Assembly: GCA_034440575.1 (NCBI GenBank)
Contig: JAOTOL010001458.1
Location: forward strand, 413,501-477,500
Direction of reading: 5' to 3'
From: Imbricaverruca yamaguchii
Taxonomy: Eukaryota > Arthropoda > Thecostraca > Neoverrucidae
DNA: 64,000 nt
The position numbers and the translations under genes were made by a program. The notes below the pieces were generated by a model, which saw only the letters and a program-made list of their open reading frames with translations, did no database searches and had not been told where the DNA came from. The stretch's first letter is position 1. The number at the start of each line of letters is the position of its first letter. Shown here one piece after another: positions 9,851 to 21,978 of the stretch.

Positions 9851-11519
9851 CAACAACTCTAACCTGACTTGGTGGCTATGCATACTTCCATAGCCATTCT
9901 GCCTCGTTCCGCTATTAATCCGTTTCGTTCTGCATCGGAAGATGTGAATTACGATATGAAATACCCGAAGTTATATCCAGCGCCGGGCCGGGTGGGGGGA
10001 CGGCTGTCAAGAGCTCCCTTCAGTTCTTTCTGATATAGCAGCCGAATGAGTAGATGCATAAACATGAAAGCTTCAAAAGCTTCTTATGCATTTGTTTTGC
10101 ATATCCCGTGATGTAAGTCCACCCATCAATGGGCCTGGAAACCTGGAATGAGTCAAAGTGGGTATTGTTCGAAAATCTTCAAAGTATCACCATTGGGAAT
10201 AGTTGCAGCATACAGAAAGCAAATTCAGACCTTGGTCTCCCTTCATGAAAGCGATCGACCTGCTCTCCCCAATGTCAAGTAAAGCACAGGTCACTAACCT
10301 GATATGAGATCAATTTTGCGAATTTTTATTTACACTGTTGAGTGTGGGAAAATTGAATATGGTGTTAATTTATAATTCAGAAAATGAGAAAGAGCATATA
10401 GTTAGGATTATTGGTCAAAATATGCGTCAAATATCAATGACATATTGTCAGGTGAAGCACGACATGTATTTTACACAATGCCATCTTAAACAAAATGTTA
10501 ATAGACCTGGTGGAAGTAAATCTGAATTTGGTTCCAGGACCTCCTAGGTCGTGCCACGTGCCATTGGATAGCAAACCAATGACCTGAGGAGAACTGACCG
10601 CGTGCTATCTGATTTTACTTAGCCTGATTTGTCCCTTGTTTGAACTTACATTCCGAACAGTGTGCACCACAAAAGCCGATGTGATCGCTTTACCAATCTG
10701 CACATTGTTCCAGTGTCTCCTAAAGTCAGATCAGAGGTCAGAGGTCAGAAATGCGCATTTAACAAAAATGGATCAGCATCATGTTCGTATCTCAAAGGCA
10801 AGTTTTACGCTTGTATAGTGGTACGGAGAATATTTAATTCAATCGGGAGGACATTCAAGCTTGAACATACCTGACCTAATCGTACGGCGTGACTTGGTCA
10901 GACCTGGGGATTTTAGGATATCAAACAACTGTAAAAGCATTGCTTAAATTGTTCTGCTGAAAAGACCCGAGACGTAATCTTCAACTTGAGGAAATAAGTG
11001 GATCAGATTAAAACATGCCACTGGATGGACCTATCATGACCTTCAGCGACCTCAGCATGAGCACAAATAAAGCAGTAAGATGTGGTACTCGATAGTTCTA
11101 GGCTATGTTGGCTTGCCAATAGCATAGTTCAGATGCTGTTTTTCGCCTTTTTCTGGTCCGATCCGACATGCTCTGTGTTTACCCATCTTTACTATGATAA
11201 TAACTGCATCCATCGATGCTAATTATTGAGAGAAAAAACATGTGCTGAAAGGAAAAAGCTCTACTTTTGTTTCCAATTGATAGGAATTCATGTCGAGATC
11301 CTTAATTATCCCTAATATGACCTCTGGTATGGGTTACAATGCAAATATAGGGTGTCCTTCGAGCTCTCCATGGCCAGAGGGATCTGACGGTATTTCATGG
11401 TTCATCGTAGCTGCTACGTAGATCGCAAGTTAGCAGCGGGATGTTTCAATAGCCCCCCTTCACCCAATCCTCCCAAGGTATATTTGCCGGTTGCCCCAGT
11501 GAAGGATATCCTCCCTTCA

Positions 11520-11522
<3 letters not shown>
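9851..11522. other. Unique AT-richer sequence, no gene seen
   Basis: No coding signal is seen. The only short site I would flag is the AGGTCA direct repeat listed separately at 10735-10747. Confidence 0.45.
10735..10747 (+). promoter_or_regulatory. DR1-type AGGTCA repeat
   Basis: AGGTCAGAGGTCA is two perfect nuclear-receptor half-sites with one-base spacing (DR1, the class bound by RXR/USP, HNF4 and similar receptors). A single short match can arise by chance, and no gene is visible nearby. Confidence 0.35.

Positions 11523-11588
<66 letters not shown>
11523..11588. repeat. (AT)n microsatellite
   Basis: This is an uninterrupted AT dinucleotide run of about 33 units. It accounts for the poly-IY ORFs on both strands. 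Confidence 0.98.
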
Positions 11589-11590
<2 letters not shown>

Positions 11591-12209
11591 GTCAGCTGGT
11601 ACATTTCAAATGGCATGGATTTTGCCAGTTTATCACCGGGAAGCCTTACAGATACTACCTCACCCGTTGTCAATTTAATAAATCCTTAGTCAAGGTGCGA
11701 CGATTAGTCCATACAACGCATCTGGTGAAACGTGTATGGAAACACAACATTGGTGGTTCTTAAGTTTAGCTATGGCACCTTCCGTCAGCATTTCTTATTT
11801 GTACGGAGACTAACCGAAGGCTTACAATATTGTTTTGCATGTGCATGTTGCATTGAAATTCAAGAAATCTGTTCAAATTTCAGATGCTTGCCGAGCTCGA
11901 AGAGTTGTGCAGCGCATAAGTAGCCGGGGGCTCGCCATAGTGGCGACGAAAGCCCCATAGGAATGTCGTACGCAATCGTTAATTGAACGCCGAGGGTGTG
12001 CCAGGAGTTAGCTACAGACACAAAATGAACACATTCTTTCCCACTGCGAGGCGCGTGTCGCCAACTGCGCTGCATACCGTACCATATCACACGCCCACAT
12101 GCGGGCACACCCCAGCATAAAACGCAATCGAACTGATCACATCGATATTTTGCAAGCCTTAGTCCTCGCCACATATATCATTTCAAACTGAATCATTGGC
12201 ATTCCATTA
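11589..12209. other. Unique sequence, no gene seen
   Basis: No repeat, gene or site was identified. Confidence 0.5.
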
Positions 12210-12610
12210 GGTTTGGAATTGAGACGACTGCGCCACTTTCGCCGGCCGACGGTGCGTCTCCTCGCGCGCTTTGTGCGGGCGCCGCGGGAGGGAGCCGTGT
12301 GTGACCACAGTGCCGGTGTTTCGCAGGGTCGCGTCCTCTCGCCGCGCTTCTTCCCGGCCGGCCACCCAGTGAGCGCGCCGAATGGCTGGAGAAATATTTC
12401 GGCGGCGGGGCGGCGGCATAAAGACGTCAGTCGGCGCCGGCTGTATGGCGCCGCCGACTCCGCCGTTCGCCGCACTCTGCCGCACCATTTATCACATTAA
12501 CACCTTTAGAAAACGGACATGGGACGGCCACAATTCGGCGACATCCATTACAGCGCCGGCTTTGTCGCGCCGCGTATTTGTCGGTACCTTTTTTGTTGCC
12601 GCGCCTCTCG
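12210..12610. other. CpG-rich block
   Basis: This GC-rich stretch (CGGCGGCGGGGCGGCGGC-like) contains short AT-rich motifs. ORFs are open on both strands because of composition. It ends close to the inverted-repeat structure that begins at 12624. Confidence 0.5.
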
Positions 12611-12623
12611 CTGGCCAGGGAGG

Positions 12624-12652
12624 ATGAGACGCGAACCGACGGAAGAGAGAGA
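12624..12652 (+). repeat. Left arm of 29-bp perfect inverted repeat
   Basis: The arm begins ATGAGACGCGAACCGACGGA and continues into a GA run. It is exactly complementary to 12836-12864, with 183 bp between the arms. The GA part of the arm has expanded slightly beyond the match (12643-12662). Confidence 0.9.
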
Positions 12653-12712
12653 GAGAGAGAGAGCCGAACGTATTTATCAGCCAGAGCAGTAAGGGACTTG
12701 GTTGAGAGAGAA

Positions 12713-12756
12713 GTCGAGCATTTGTTTGTATATATATATACAAACAAATGCTCGAC
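12713..12756. repeat. Perfect 44-bp palindrome
   Basis: A 16-base arm, GTCGAGCATTTGTTTG, is followed by (TA)6 and then by the exact complement of the arm. There is no mismatch and no spacer outside the TA core. It sits near the centre of the larger inverted repeat 12624-12864. Perfect palindromes of this size usually reflect recent formation, by fold-back repair or a transposon end. Confidence 0.95.
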
Positions 12757-12835
12757 TAATATCCCATGCATCCAAGTTAGATAAAAACAAACCAAAAAAA
12801 GTCCACCCTACTTTTAAAATTCTTTTTGTTTTTCT

Positions 12836-12864
12836 TCTCTCTCTTCCGTCGGTTCGCGTCTCAT
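12836..12864 (-). repeat. Right arm of 29-bp perfect inverted repeat
   Basis: This is exactly complementary to 12624-12652. The arm ends a short distance before the (TA)n microsatellite at 12882. Confidence 0.9.
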
Positions 12865-12881
12865 TTGGACCAACAAGACCA

Positions 12882-12978
<97 letters not shown>

Positions 12979-12988
12979 CATATATATG
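12882..12988. repeat. (TA)n microsatellite
   Basis: This is an AT/TA dinucleotide run with rare C or G interruptions. It is the second of seven long AT runs in the window. Confidence 0.97.
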
Positions 12989-13517
12989 TACCTTATGGAA
13001 AATACGAAATTTCTGACATATAACAGGCGTCTTGACGCTCGAAGCATATCCGTCATGGTCAGAATTATCCGGTGGGTGGAAATAGGAAGCAAACACTAAC
13101 AATGCAAGCAATGGCAAGAAATTGTGACCAATCACGGCTTTAATTATCGGCACATTTAAGCACATAGGCACGGGCAAGTGAACATTGATCAGCGCGATGA
13201 CGACCACCACTGCCAAATCGGAACGCCCCCAGACCAGACCTACGTCCAGAGACCTTCATTAATGCACGGCATAATTTGCTCCTGTCACACAAAAGTGGCG
13301 GGTAGCATTTCGCAAGACAAATGCCAGTGTTGGACGAAGTTTACATAATAGATAAATAATAACGTGGACGAAGTTTGCAACGAAGTTTGCGACGGCTTCT
13401 ACACGCGCATTGAAAAATACGGTCGTACTTTTGAGTTTATCTTATTGGTCACGAGTGATTTTGGATCAGAATGTTCGAAATTTCTGATTGTTGTACTGGA
13501 TGATGAAAGGCAACTCA
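12989..13517. other. Unique sequence, no gene seen
   Basis: The phrase GACGAAGTTTRC occurs three times between 13330 and 13395. No other structure was seen. Confidence 0.45.
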
Positions 13518-13702
13518 TTTGTTTGTTTGTTTATTGGTTGGTTCACGACACACTTTATGCACATTCACGGCTAATGGCGCCGCCCACACTGTTTCGCCGG
13601 TGGGCCGCGGAATTGGGAAATGTCCTGAGTGGCGCTAGAGTCGAACCCGGGATCTTTGGTTACCATAGCCCAACACCTTAACCACTCGGCCATCCCCGCC
13701 CC
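13518..13702 (-). mobile_element. tRNA-derived SINE, copy 3 (minus strand)
   Basis: This is the reverse complement of the 3712-3899 family. The tail (GTTTGTTTGTTTATTGG on the plus strand) is on the left, and the A box complement CCACTCGGCCAT near 13683-13694 is on the right. The B box complement AGAGTCGAACCC lies near 13649. No convincing target-site duplication was found; GCAACTCA/GCATCTCA is a weak candidate. This copy is probably older or rearranged. Confidence 0.9.
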
Positions 13703-15250
<1,548 letters not shown>

Positions 15251-15437
15251 ACACTTATACGTCACAGGATGGAAGTTCTTCATTCAGGCTGACAGATAGG
15301 CCAAGGTAAATATAGATTTTAAATTTCGCACCGTTTGCAAAATACAGTCAATCTTCGTAGTGCCTCGGTACCACAAGACGCAAAATACGAATGAAGGAAG
15401 TGAAGCCCTTTTCAAAAGTTTGCTCTGGTAGTTTAAT

Positions 15438-15441
15438 TTAA
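15438..15441. repeat. TTAA target site, left of family B copy 1
   Basis: TTAA immediately precedes the CACGCGCCC terminus. The same tetranucleotide follows the other end at 16372-16375. Confidence 0.8.
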
Positions 15442-15568
15442 CACGCGCCCTGGAGGGGGCGGATTCCGTCCCCCTACGATCTCGGCTTCTACTGAAGCTA
15501 GAGCAACGGAATTCGCCAGGTGGATGGGCACGATAGTGTAGGCTATTGTGTGCAAATTGCATGGCCTT

Positions 15569-15599
15569 AAGTCAATATCTTCAAGGTCAAATGAGGTCA
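15569..15599 (+). promoter_or_regulatory. Half-site cluster in family B copy 1: AAGTCA-N9-AGGTCA-N4-AGGTCA
   Basis: AAGTCA at 15569-15574, AGGTCA at 15584-15589 and AGGTCA at 15594-15599. The last two form a perfect DR4. The same order and spacing occur in both other copies of the family (57806-57836 and 61900-61930). DR4 is a known binding architecture for several RXR-partner nuclear receptors. Binding here is inferred, not shown. Confidence 0.6.
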
Positions 15600-16024
15600 A
15601 AATAGCAAACTTTTCTGGTTTTGCGTGGATTCGTTTGTCATTATTATGGATCGCTGTGATTGTGTTTCCATGCTCCAAAATTGGCATTAATGATGTTTTG
15701 GACATTACTAATTATTCAATACAAATGCCAGACTTCTGGTCACCTATATAGAAGCACTTTAACAGGTCATTACCTGCTCCAGTTACCCGAACCGGGCTGC
15801 CCACCCGAGTGCTCCGTTGAGCGGTTCGGCACAGCCGGCTTCGCAAAGAAAGGAGTGAAATGCATGAATAAAGTATGGAAACGCTTAGGCACACAATGGC
15901 AAACAGTAGATTTCGGGATGTACAGGGAATAACATGCAAAGTAACATCAATCGCATGACAGTCATTTGCATTTTTGACAACATTCCAGTTGACCAAGTTT
16001 GGTTATATTAGCCTGTCATGAACT

Positions 16025-16040
16025 TGACCTGACTTGACCT
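16025..16040 (-). promoter_or_regulatory. Second DR4 (TGACCT-N4-TGACCT) in family B copy 1
   Basis: Two perfect TGACCT half-sites are separated by GACT, in the opposite orientation to the left-end cluster of the same element. I did not find this one in the other copies. Confidence 0.4.
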
Positions 16041-16371
16041 CGGCGACCTAACATGACTTTTAAATTACATAGCATAATACAATGCATCAAACAAGTCGCT
16101 TGTGTTGCCAAAAACAGTTCCCTTTTGCCAATATATGGGAAGCGCATCAGTGCCGATTTTTGTGGTCTGGCGCTGCGAATTGTTTTTACTTTAACGGCCC
16201 CTAACTTGAAACGTTATCGGCCGATCTTCATTTTTCTTACTTCAAACAACGCGCCGGCCATTTATAAGGAGGTACACAAACAATGGCGTATATCGGCCAG
16301 TAAAATCTGAAGTTATCTACGAAAAACCGGAGGGGTGGGCGGATTTCGCCTCCCCCCGTCCAGGGCGCGTG

Positions 16372-16375
16372 TTAA
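16372..16375. repeat. TTAA target site, right of family B copy 1
   Basis: TTAA directly follows the GGGCGCGTG terminus. Confidence 0.8.
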
Positions 16376-16888
16376 GGAAACAAACGAAGTAGTCCGCTGC
16401 GTTCGACAAGATCCGACTGGCAGTCCCATCTCGACCGAAATGGTCATGTTGCGTTACAAAACAGGTTCATGTCAACATTGTCTGATATTGACATAACTTT
16501 GGGATGGTGCATCTAGATTGATATCCCTGCGATGCAACTTGTGTCAACATAGGATGTTGACGCAAGTTGCATGATCACGTATGCATGGTTTATGTCAACA
16601 TAGCGATGATATGCACCAGAAAAAAGGTCACAAGCTACAACCACCACATGACACAATTCAGATGCAAGGTTCCTTGGCGAAGTGTAGAGCGACTTCACTA
16701 TGTACGTTAACACTACGGGAGTTCCAAAACAAATGAAACGGCCTTCTCTCGAATACGGCTCGCAGACGTCGAGTAAATATGGCCTCAGCTGACTGCCCAG
16801 GCGCCGAGACAATATGCGCTCAGCTAACTGCCCAGCGATACATGTGGCCACTGACTTGTATCGCTAGCATGTCGCCAACGCTATCTGT
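16376..16888. other. Unique sequence, no gene seen
   Basis: GATGCAACTTGTGTCAACAT (16529-) and the partly complementary ATGTTGACGCAAGTTGCAT (16553-) form a short inverted repeat. No gene is seen. Confidence 0.45.
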
Positions 16889-17373
16889 GGACACTGACAA
16901 CATTGCCCGACACTGCCCGACATTGCCCAACACCGACGACACTGCCCAACACCGACGATACTGCCCAACACCGACGATACTGACGACACTGCCTGACACT
17001 GACGACACTAACCGACACTGACCGACACTGACCGGCACTGACTGAAACTGCCCGACACTGCCCAACACCGGCGACACTGCCTGACACTGACTGACAATGG
17101 CAATACTGACTGACACTGACCGACACTGACCGACACTGACCGACACTGACCTACATTGACTGACACTGACCGACACTGACCGACATTGACCGGCACTGAC
17201 CGACACTGACCGACACTGACCGACACTGACTGACACTGGCCGACACTGACTGGCAATGGCAATGCTGACTGACACTGAACGACACTGACCGGCACTGACA
17301 ACACTGATTGATACTGACGACACTGACCGGCACTGTCCGACACTGACCGAAACTTACGACACTGACTGACGCT
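16889..17373. repeat. Minisatellite, 10-bp unit CACTGACCGA
   Basis: There are close to 48 units of CACTGACCGA with variants such as CACTGCCCGA, CACCGACGAC and CATTGACTGA. The centre is more regular than the left flank. The minus-strand 167- and 150-codon ORFs (SVSVGQCRSV repeats) are products of the array. Confidence 0.97.
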
Positions 17374-18648
17374 GATATACATGTTGCCACAGACAGCGCC
17401 ACGTACAGGCACTTCGAAGGCATGCTGGACAACTGTGGAGGTGGTACGATGACACACCACTCAGCGCACCGGATTACGCAGGTTATTGACCTTGTCATGG
17501 CCATTCAAGGTCATGAAGCCATCTTGACCACGGGCGGTTTTCATTGGGTTCTAATTGCCCTGTGGTTATGTTGGACATTTAAATAAACCGCGGCTTCATT
17601 TTGGTTTATTAGTACAATACCATAGTGCGTTCAGCGCTACTTCTGGGGCTTCAGAAGTGAGGACAGCGCTTCGCCTTCATCTCTGGCCCTTGACCTATGA
17701 GTTAAAATGTCACAAATCTGTATGTTTGTCATAGGATGTGGAGAACATTACCTTGAATATCCCTCGCAAATATCGGCATCGATTTCCATCCGCTCAAGAT
17801 AAATAATTATCTTCAAAAAGCGTCATTTCTGCAGACCTACCGGGTCAGCCTAACCTAATCCTTGCCAATCAGGTGTGAACTACAGCCTGTCGCCCGTGCA
17901 ACACGCAACATGGGCTTCATTTCAGACCAACAGCATTCTCCGTTTGAATCGTCAACGAGAGTCACAACATCGCTCTCCCTGCCACCACCCTTTCCCCCAC
18001 CGCACCCCACTCATCCTGCCACCTTTACCCACTCGGGAAGGTGGCATGCCACAGCACGTGGATCAGGATCAATACTTTGTCGGTGCCATGTGGTGCCCGG
18101 GTGTAAATCATGCCCCGCGTAACACACCTGGAATGTTAAATAGTCCTGACACTCGGAATAGGTCCTGTCACAGGTGTTAACAGTGTCTGTACACTGGACG
18201 GAGCGTGATGATACACAGTAACGCTCGTTGTTCCAAGGGCGCTGATTTGGGTCCTCCCTAATTGGTTCAGAAGAGCACAGTCAGGGGGCGGGGTGAGTTT
18301 GGGCACTGTGCTCTCCCCAGGCGAGCTTCGCACTTAAATGGGCTTCCGTTGAAATAGTACCCCTGACAAGAAGTTGTACCTACAGGAAAATTGAACCGAG
18401 GAAACATCGCCAAGTCCGTCTCCGAAGAACGATTCGTTGCAACCAGTGGGTAAACGCAGACATCCACTTTGGAAGCCCCATCCTCCCAAAAAATCAAATG
18501 ATTTCGCTGCGCAACTGTTGGCACCACTCGACTCCATTCAAAACATCACATGGGCAGATGAGGAGCTGCTACCTTGAGTATTGAGCACCTGGCGATATGC
18601 TACCAAAGCAATAAGTCTGGTAAGTAGCAAGGCAGACCAAGAAGTCTG
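17374..18648. other. Unique sequence, no gene seen
   Basis: No gene is recognised. A CCCCCACCGCACCCCAC-type pyrimidine stretch lies near 17990-18015. Confidence 0.45.
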
Positions 18649-18827
18649 GCAAGAGGACCACATTTGTCCGCAAGTACGACATTGGCAAGAAGTCCACATT
18701 TGTCTACAAGTGCGGCATTGGCAAGAAGTCCACATTTGTCCACAAGTGCGGCATTGGCAAGAAGTCCACATTTGTCCATAAGTGCGGCATTGGCAAGAAG
18801 TCCCATTTGTCCACAAGTGCGGCATCG
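18649..18827. repeat. Minisatellite, 36-bp unit, five copies
   Basis: The unit starts GCAAGAAGTCCACATTTGTC and ends CACAAGTGCGGCATTG. Five copies are in register, the last missing one base. The outer units are the most diverged. Confidence 0.95.
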
Positions 18828-18869
18828 CCAATGCGTTCCACAATTGCCAGACGCACGCGCTCAGCTCGT

Positions 18870-19110
18870 CTCTGGAAGCTGCCCTACCTGGTGATGCCGA
18901 GCTGCCGGCTCGGCCCCACAGCCGCGCCGCCGGACCTCCGGTGCCGCCCGGATCGCACCGCGCCATCAGCGGCCCATCATTGCGCACAATTGACGAGTGG
19001 TTAAGCAATTGACACGAGCATCGTCAATTGGCAGCCGACGGCGCAAGGTCAGCGCCGGCCGGGTCGGCGCGGTCCTGTGGACCGGCAGCTGCCGAAATTG
19101 GCATCACTAG
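18870..19110. other. CpG-rich block with a 10-bp hairpin
   Basis: This is GC-rich sequence, and CAATTGACGA (18987-18996) is inverted as TCGTCAATTG (19021-19030) around a 24-base loop. No gene is seen. Confidence 0.5.
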
Positions 19111-19195
19111 GTGGTAGACGAGGGGCAGCTGCGCTGATCGGCAGGTACTGCGGGGGTTTCCGGGTGTGCCGTCGTTAGATGGGGGGGGGGGGGGA

Positions 19196-19520
19196 AGTAC
19201 ATACTTGATGCTGTGTGAGTGGGGGGGGATTTAGCTTCACTAACGACAGCGGCAGCTGCTGACGCTGTATTGTACATACTGATGCTGTGTGAGTGGGGGG
19301 GGGGGAGGTTTGTCGCCAGCTTCACCAACGACATATGTACTGACAACCTGATGCTGTATGTGTGTGGGGAGGGGGATCGTCGCCAGCTTCACTAACGCCA
19401 GCTGCACTGATCAACTGATCATATGTGGGCGTGGGTAGGGGTAGTGTCGTCAGCCTCACCTACGGCAGCTGCACTGACAGACTGATGATATGTGGGGTGG
19501 GGAGATAGTGTCGTCAGCCT
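19196..19520. repeat. Degenerate tandem repeat, 64-73-bp units, five copies
   Basis: Units are marked by TGATGCTGTGTGAGTGGGG or its decayed form TGATSATATGTGGG, then GTCGYCAGC, TTCACTAACG and CAGCTGCACTGA. The spacing shortens from about 73 to 64 bp from left to right, partly because of G-run length. G runs of 8-14 are present. Confidence 0.85.
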
Positions 19521-19680
19521 CCTGGTCGCTATATATCAGCCGTGCTCTGCCCGTGTGGATCAAGCCCTCACACCACCTCGGCTGGTAGGTGTCACTTGAT
19601 ATATGTCAGAGTAACATCGAACAGCAGTGCCACGGACAGGCGCAGTCCAAGGTACTCGGGGCCGGTGCTGGCACTCAACA

Positions 19681-19953
19681 ATTTAGATATGCTAATCTAC
19701 ACGGAAGATATACTAATCTAGACAGTAGATATACTACTATTGGTGCTAGATATGCTACTCCTAATGCTAGGTATGTCATTCTTGATGCTAGGTATGCTAC
19801 TCGTGATGCTAGATATGCTAATATGTATGCTGGGCTTGCTCCGTTAGATGCTAGGCAAACCAGATTGTAGAAATGCTGACATAGATGCTATATGTGAGAA
19901 CGTAGATGATGCAAACCTAATCTAGATGCTACATATGCTAATCTAAATGCGTC
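19681..19953. repeat. Degenerate tandem repeat, ~18-21-bp unit
   Basis: Repeats of GATGCTAGRTATGCTA with variable linkers. The array decays toward both ends. Confidence 0.85.
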
Positions 19954-20007
19954 CCGCCCTCCTACGTCCGGTAACGCTCTAGTTCGTCTCCGGCTGTCCC
20001 GGCCTGA

Positions 20008-20113
20008 TCTGTTCCTAGTCCACCCCGTCCTGCTTCCTGCGGGTCCGTCTCCTCATGTCCAGACCTGTCCCATCCGATAACTCTATACCGATCGATTCCA
20101 CACTGTACCGTTA
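20008..20113 (+). repeat. Direct duplication, left copy
   Basis: This shares a long block with 20216-20312, from TGATCTGTTCCTAGTCCACC through CATGTCCAGACCTGTCCCAT to TTCCACACTGTACCGTT. The left copy has extra bases in the middle (CGTCCTGCTTCC...). The copies lie about 205 bp apart. Confidence 0.93.
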
Positions 20114-20215
20114 GCGCTAGATAAGCTAATATATATTTAAAAAATAATTTAGATCCCTATTGCACTTACCGCTGGCCACCGTCTCGTCCTCCCTTCGTAC
20201 TCTGTTTGTCCGCCT

Positions 20216-20312
20216 GATCTGTTCCTAGTCCACCCTCCTTCCTGCGTCTCCTCATGTCCAGACCTGTCCCATCCGATAACTCTATACCGATCGATTCCAC
20301 ACTGTACCGTTG
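20216..20312 (+). repeat. Direct duplication, right copy
   Basis: This is the partner of 20008-20113. It runs directly into the 60-bp CT-rich array, so the duplication may have arisen with growth of that array. Confidence 0.93.
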
Positions 20313-20600
20313 TGTCCCACCCGGTACTGGTCCATCTCTTCTTGCACTTGTCCATCCCACCCCATCCCGTCGTCTCCCGTCCCGGTCCATCTCATCCCAT
20401 TATGGTCTGTCCCGTCACACCCCACCCCGTCCTGTCCCGTCCCGGTCCATCTCCTCCTGTCACGGTCTGTCCCGTCACACCCCACCCCGTCCTGTCCCGT
20501 CCCGGTCCATCTCCTCCTGTCCTGGTCTGTTTCGTCACACCCCATCCCTATCTGTCCGATCCTGTCCTGTCCATCCCGGTCCGTGTTGATCCCTCTAGTT
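20313..20600. repeat. CT-rich minisatellite, 60-bp unit
   Basis: The units contain CCCGTCACACCCCACCCCGT, CCTGTCCCGTCCCGGTCCAT and CTCCTCCTGTCACGGTCTGT. Two units are nearly identical and the flanking ones are degenerate. The 111-168-codon ORFs across it are shadows in several frames. Confidence 0.93.
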
Positions 20601-21071
20601 CAACGGTGGCACGACTCTTTCCTCTCCGTACCGTTCACGGCATGCTCACACCCTCCCTGTCACGCAGTCCTTGCACTCTGTCCGACATGTTCCCGTCTCG
20701 TCTTGTTCAGTCTCATCCCATGTCATGCCGTGCGGCTTGTGACGTCAGTAGTGGGAAAGCTTTCATATTCTTGGATTTTTTACTCACTGTCACATAATGG
20801 ACATCGGGGTGTTTAGGTCATTATCGATGTCAAAAACTCCCGCAGGTGAGTAATTATTTATCCCTGTTCCTCTTTTTTTCTATCACTGAAACGATGGAGC
20901 TGTGCCAGCCAAATTAATGGCGGTTTGACCAAGTTAAGCAATTGATTATGCCCCTTCTGAATTGCACGATACAAATTGCTTCAGCACACCAAAGATCCCC
21001 GACTATTTTTTTGTCAAGCGTGGGAGGAGATGAAAACCTCTCCCTTCATAGGCGTGGGGATGAGATATCAA
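20601..21071. other. Unique sequence, no gene seen
   Basis: No gene, repeat or regulatory site is recognised. Confidence 0.45.
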
Positions 21072-21135
21072 AGGGAGAGAGAAAGAAAGAGAAAGAGAGA
21101 GAAAGAGAGAGCGAGAGAGAGATAGATAGAGATAA
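21072..21135. repeat. Imperfect (GA)n microsatellite
   Basis: This is GA-rich with GAAA and GATA interruptions. Confidence 0.95.
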
Positions 21136-21299
21136 AACCAATTGACTGTGCACGAAATTACAAACCTCAAGATGTCCTTTGTTACCCAACGATTATCGAG
21201 TGTTCATACACCTCGGCAAACCACCTTTTCCCCCACTCCACACAAATATTGTCAGTACCACGCTACTAAGGAAGCTGTAACTTCTCTTACAAATATAAT

Positions 21300-21505
21300 T
21301 CACCCCCGACCCCACCGATACAATCTAATTATTCCAATCCCATCTATGACATATGACCATCCCGATCCAACCGATACCACCTGATCATTCCGGCCGCTCG
21401 TATATCACCTGGTACTTCGACTCCGCTTATGCCACCCGATACTTCCGACCTTACTTATGCTACCTGATAAATCTGACCCTGCTTATTCCACCTGATAATT
21501 CCGAA
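21300..21505. repeat. Degenerate tandem repeat, ~30-bp unit
   Basis: The phrase CCACCYGATAMTTCCG recurs with TTATGCCACC or CTTATTCC linkers, about six times. Divergence is high. Confidence 0.75.
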
Positions 21506-21978
21506 TTGCACGACATATTTTCCAAGAGCGCGTTGTGTGCCCATTCTCACCTCTCCCCCAACACTTCCCAAAAAAGACGCGATGTAAGAACCCGAGGCGG
21601 AGCCATATGTGAGACCGAGCCCTATCCCAATCCCCTCCGTGCGGTCCGGACCTGCTGTCGAGGCTGTCCTGACGCTGAAGACGTGTGACGTCACCAGACC
21701 TTATCATCTCATGGGGCATCACACTCGTGAAGGTATGATGCACCACAGAAACTGGCATCTCCTGCTGAGCTCGACGCCGAGGTATGGCGCGTCACAAGAA
21801 CTGACCTCAGCTCACCGAAAATCGTGATTCCACTTGTGAGCATATCCAACGGCATGGCAGTCCACCTCTATCATCTCTGAAACCTCGACAAGAGAGTTTT
21901 TCACTTATAGAATATCCATACATATCGCTGAAAGTCGCCTCTGATTCTTTGCCAGCAAATTTATCGAAGACTTCGATA
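21506..21978. other. Unique sequence, no gene seen
   Basis: GACGTGTGACGTCACCAGAC at about 21679 resembles a sequence near 23476 (GTGACGTCACACGTC, inverted). No gene is seen. Confidence 0.4.

Larger units (their letters stand above)
15442..16371 (+). mobile_element. TTAA-type non-autonomous DNA transposon, family B copy 1 (930 bp)
   Basis: The element begins CACGCGCCCTGGA and ends with its complement (TCCAGGGCGCGTG with one mismatch), flanked on both sides by TTAA. TTAA target use is typical of the piggyBac superfamily. A G-rich/C-rich hairpin lies just inside each end (GGGGGCGGATTCCGTCCCCC on the left, a similar GGCGGATTTCGCC core on the right). There is no transposase ORF, so it would depend on an enzyme supplied elsewhere. 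Left-subterminal AGGTCA-like half-sites are listed separately. Related copies start at 57646 and 61737. Confidence 0.8.

Noticed and set aside
18649..18827. 36-bp direct repeats as a possible CRISPR array
   Set aside because: The 36-bp units abut directly with no spacers.
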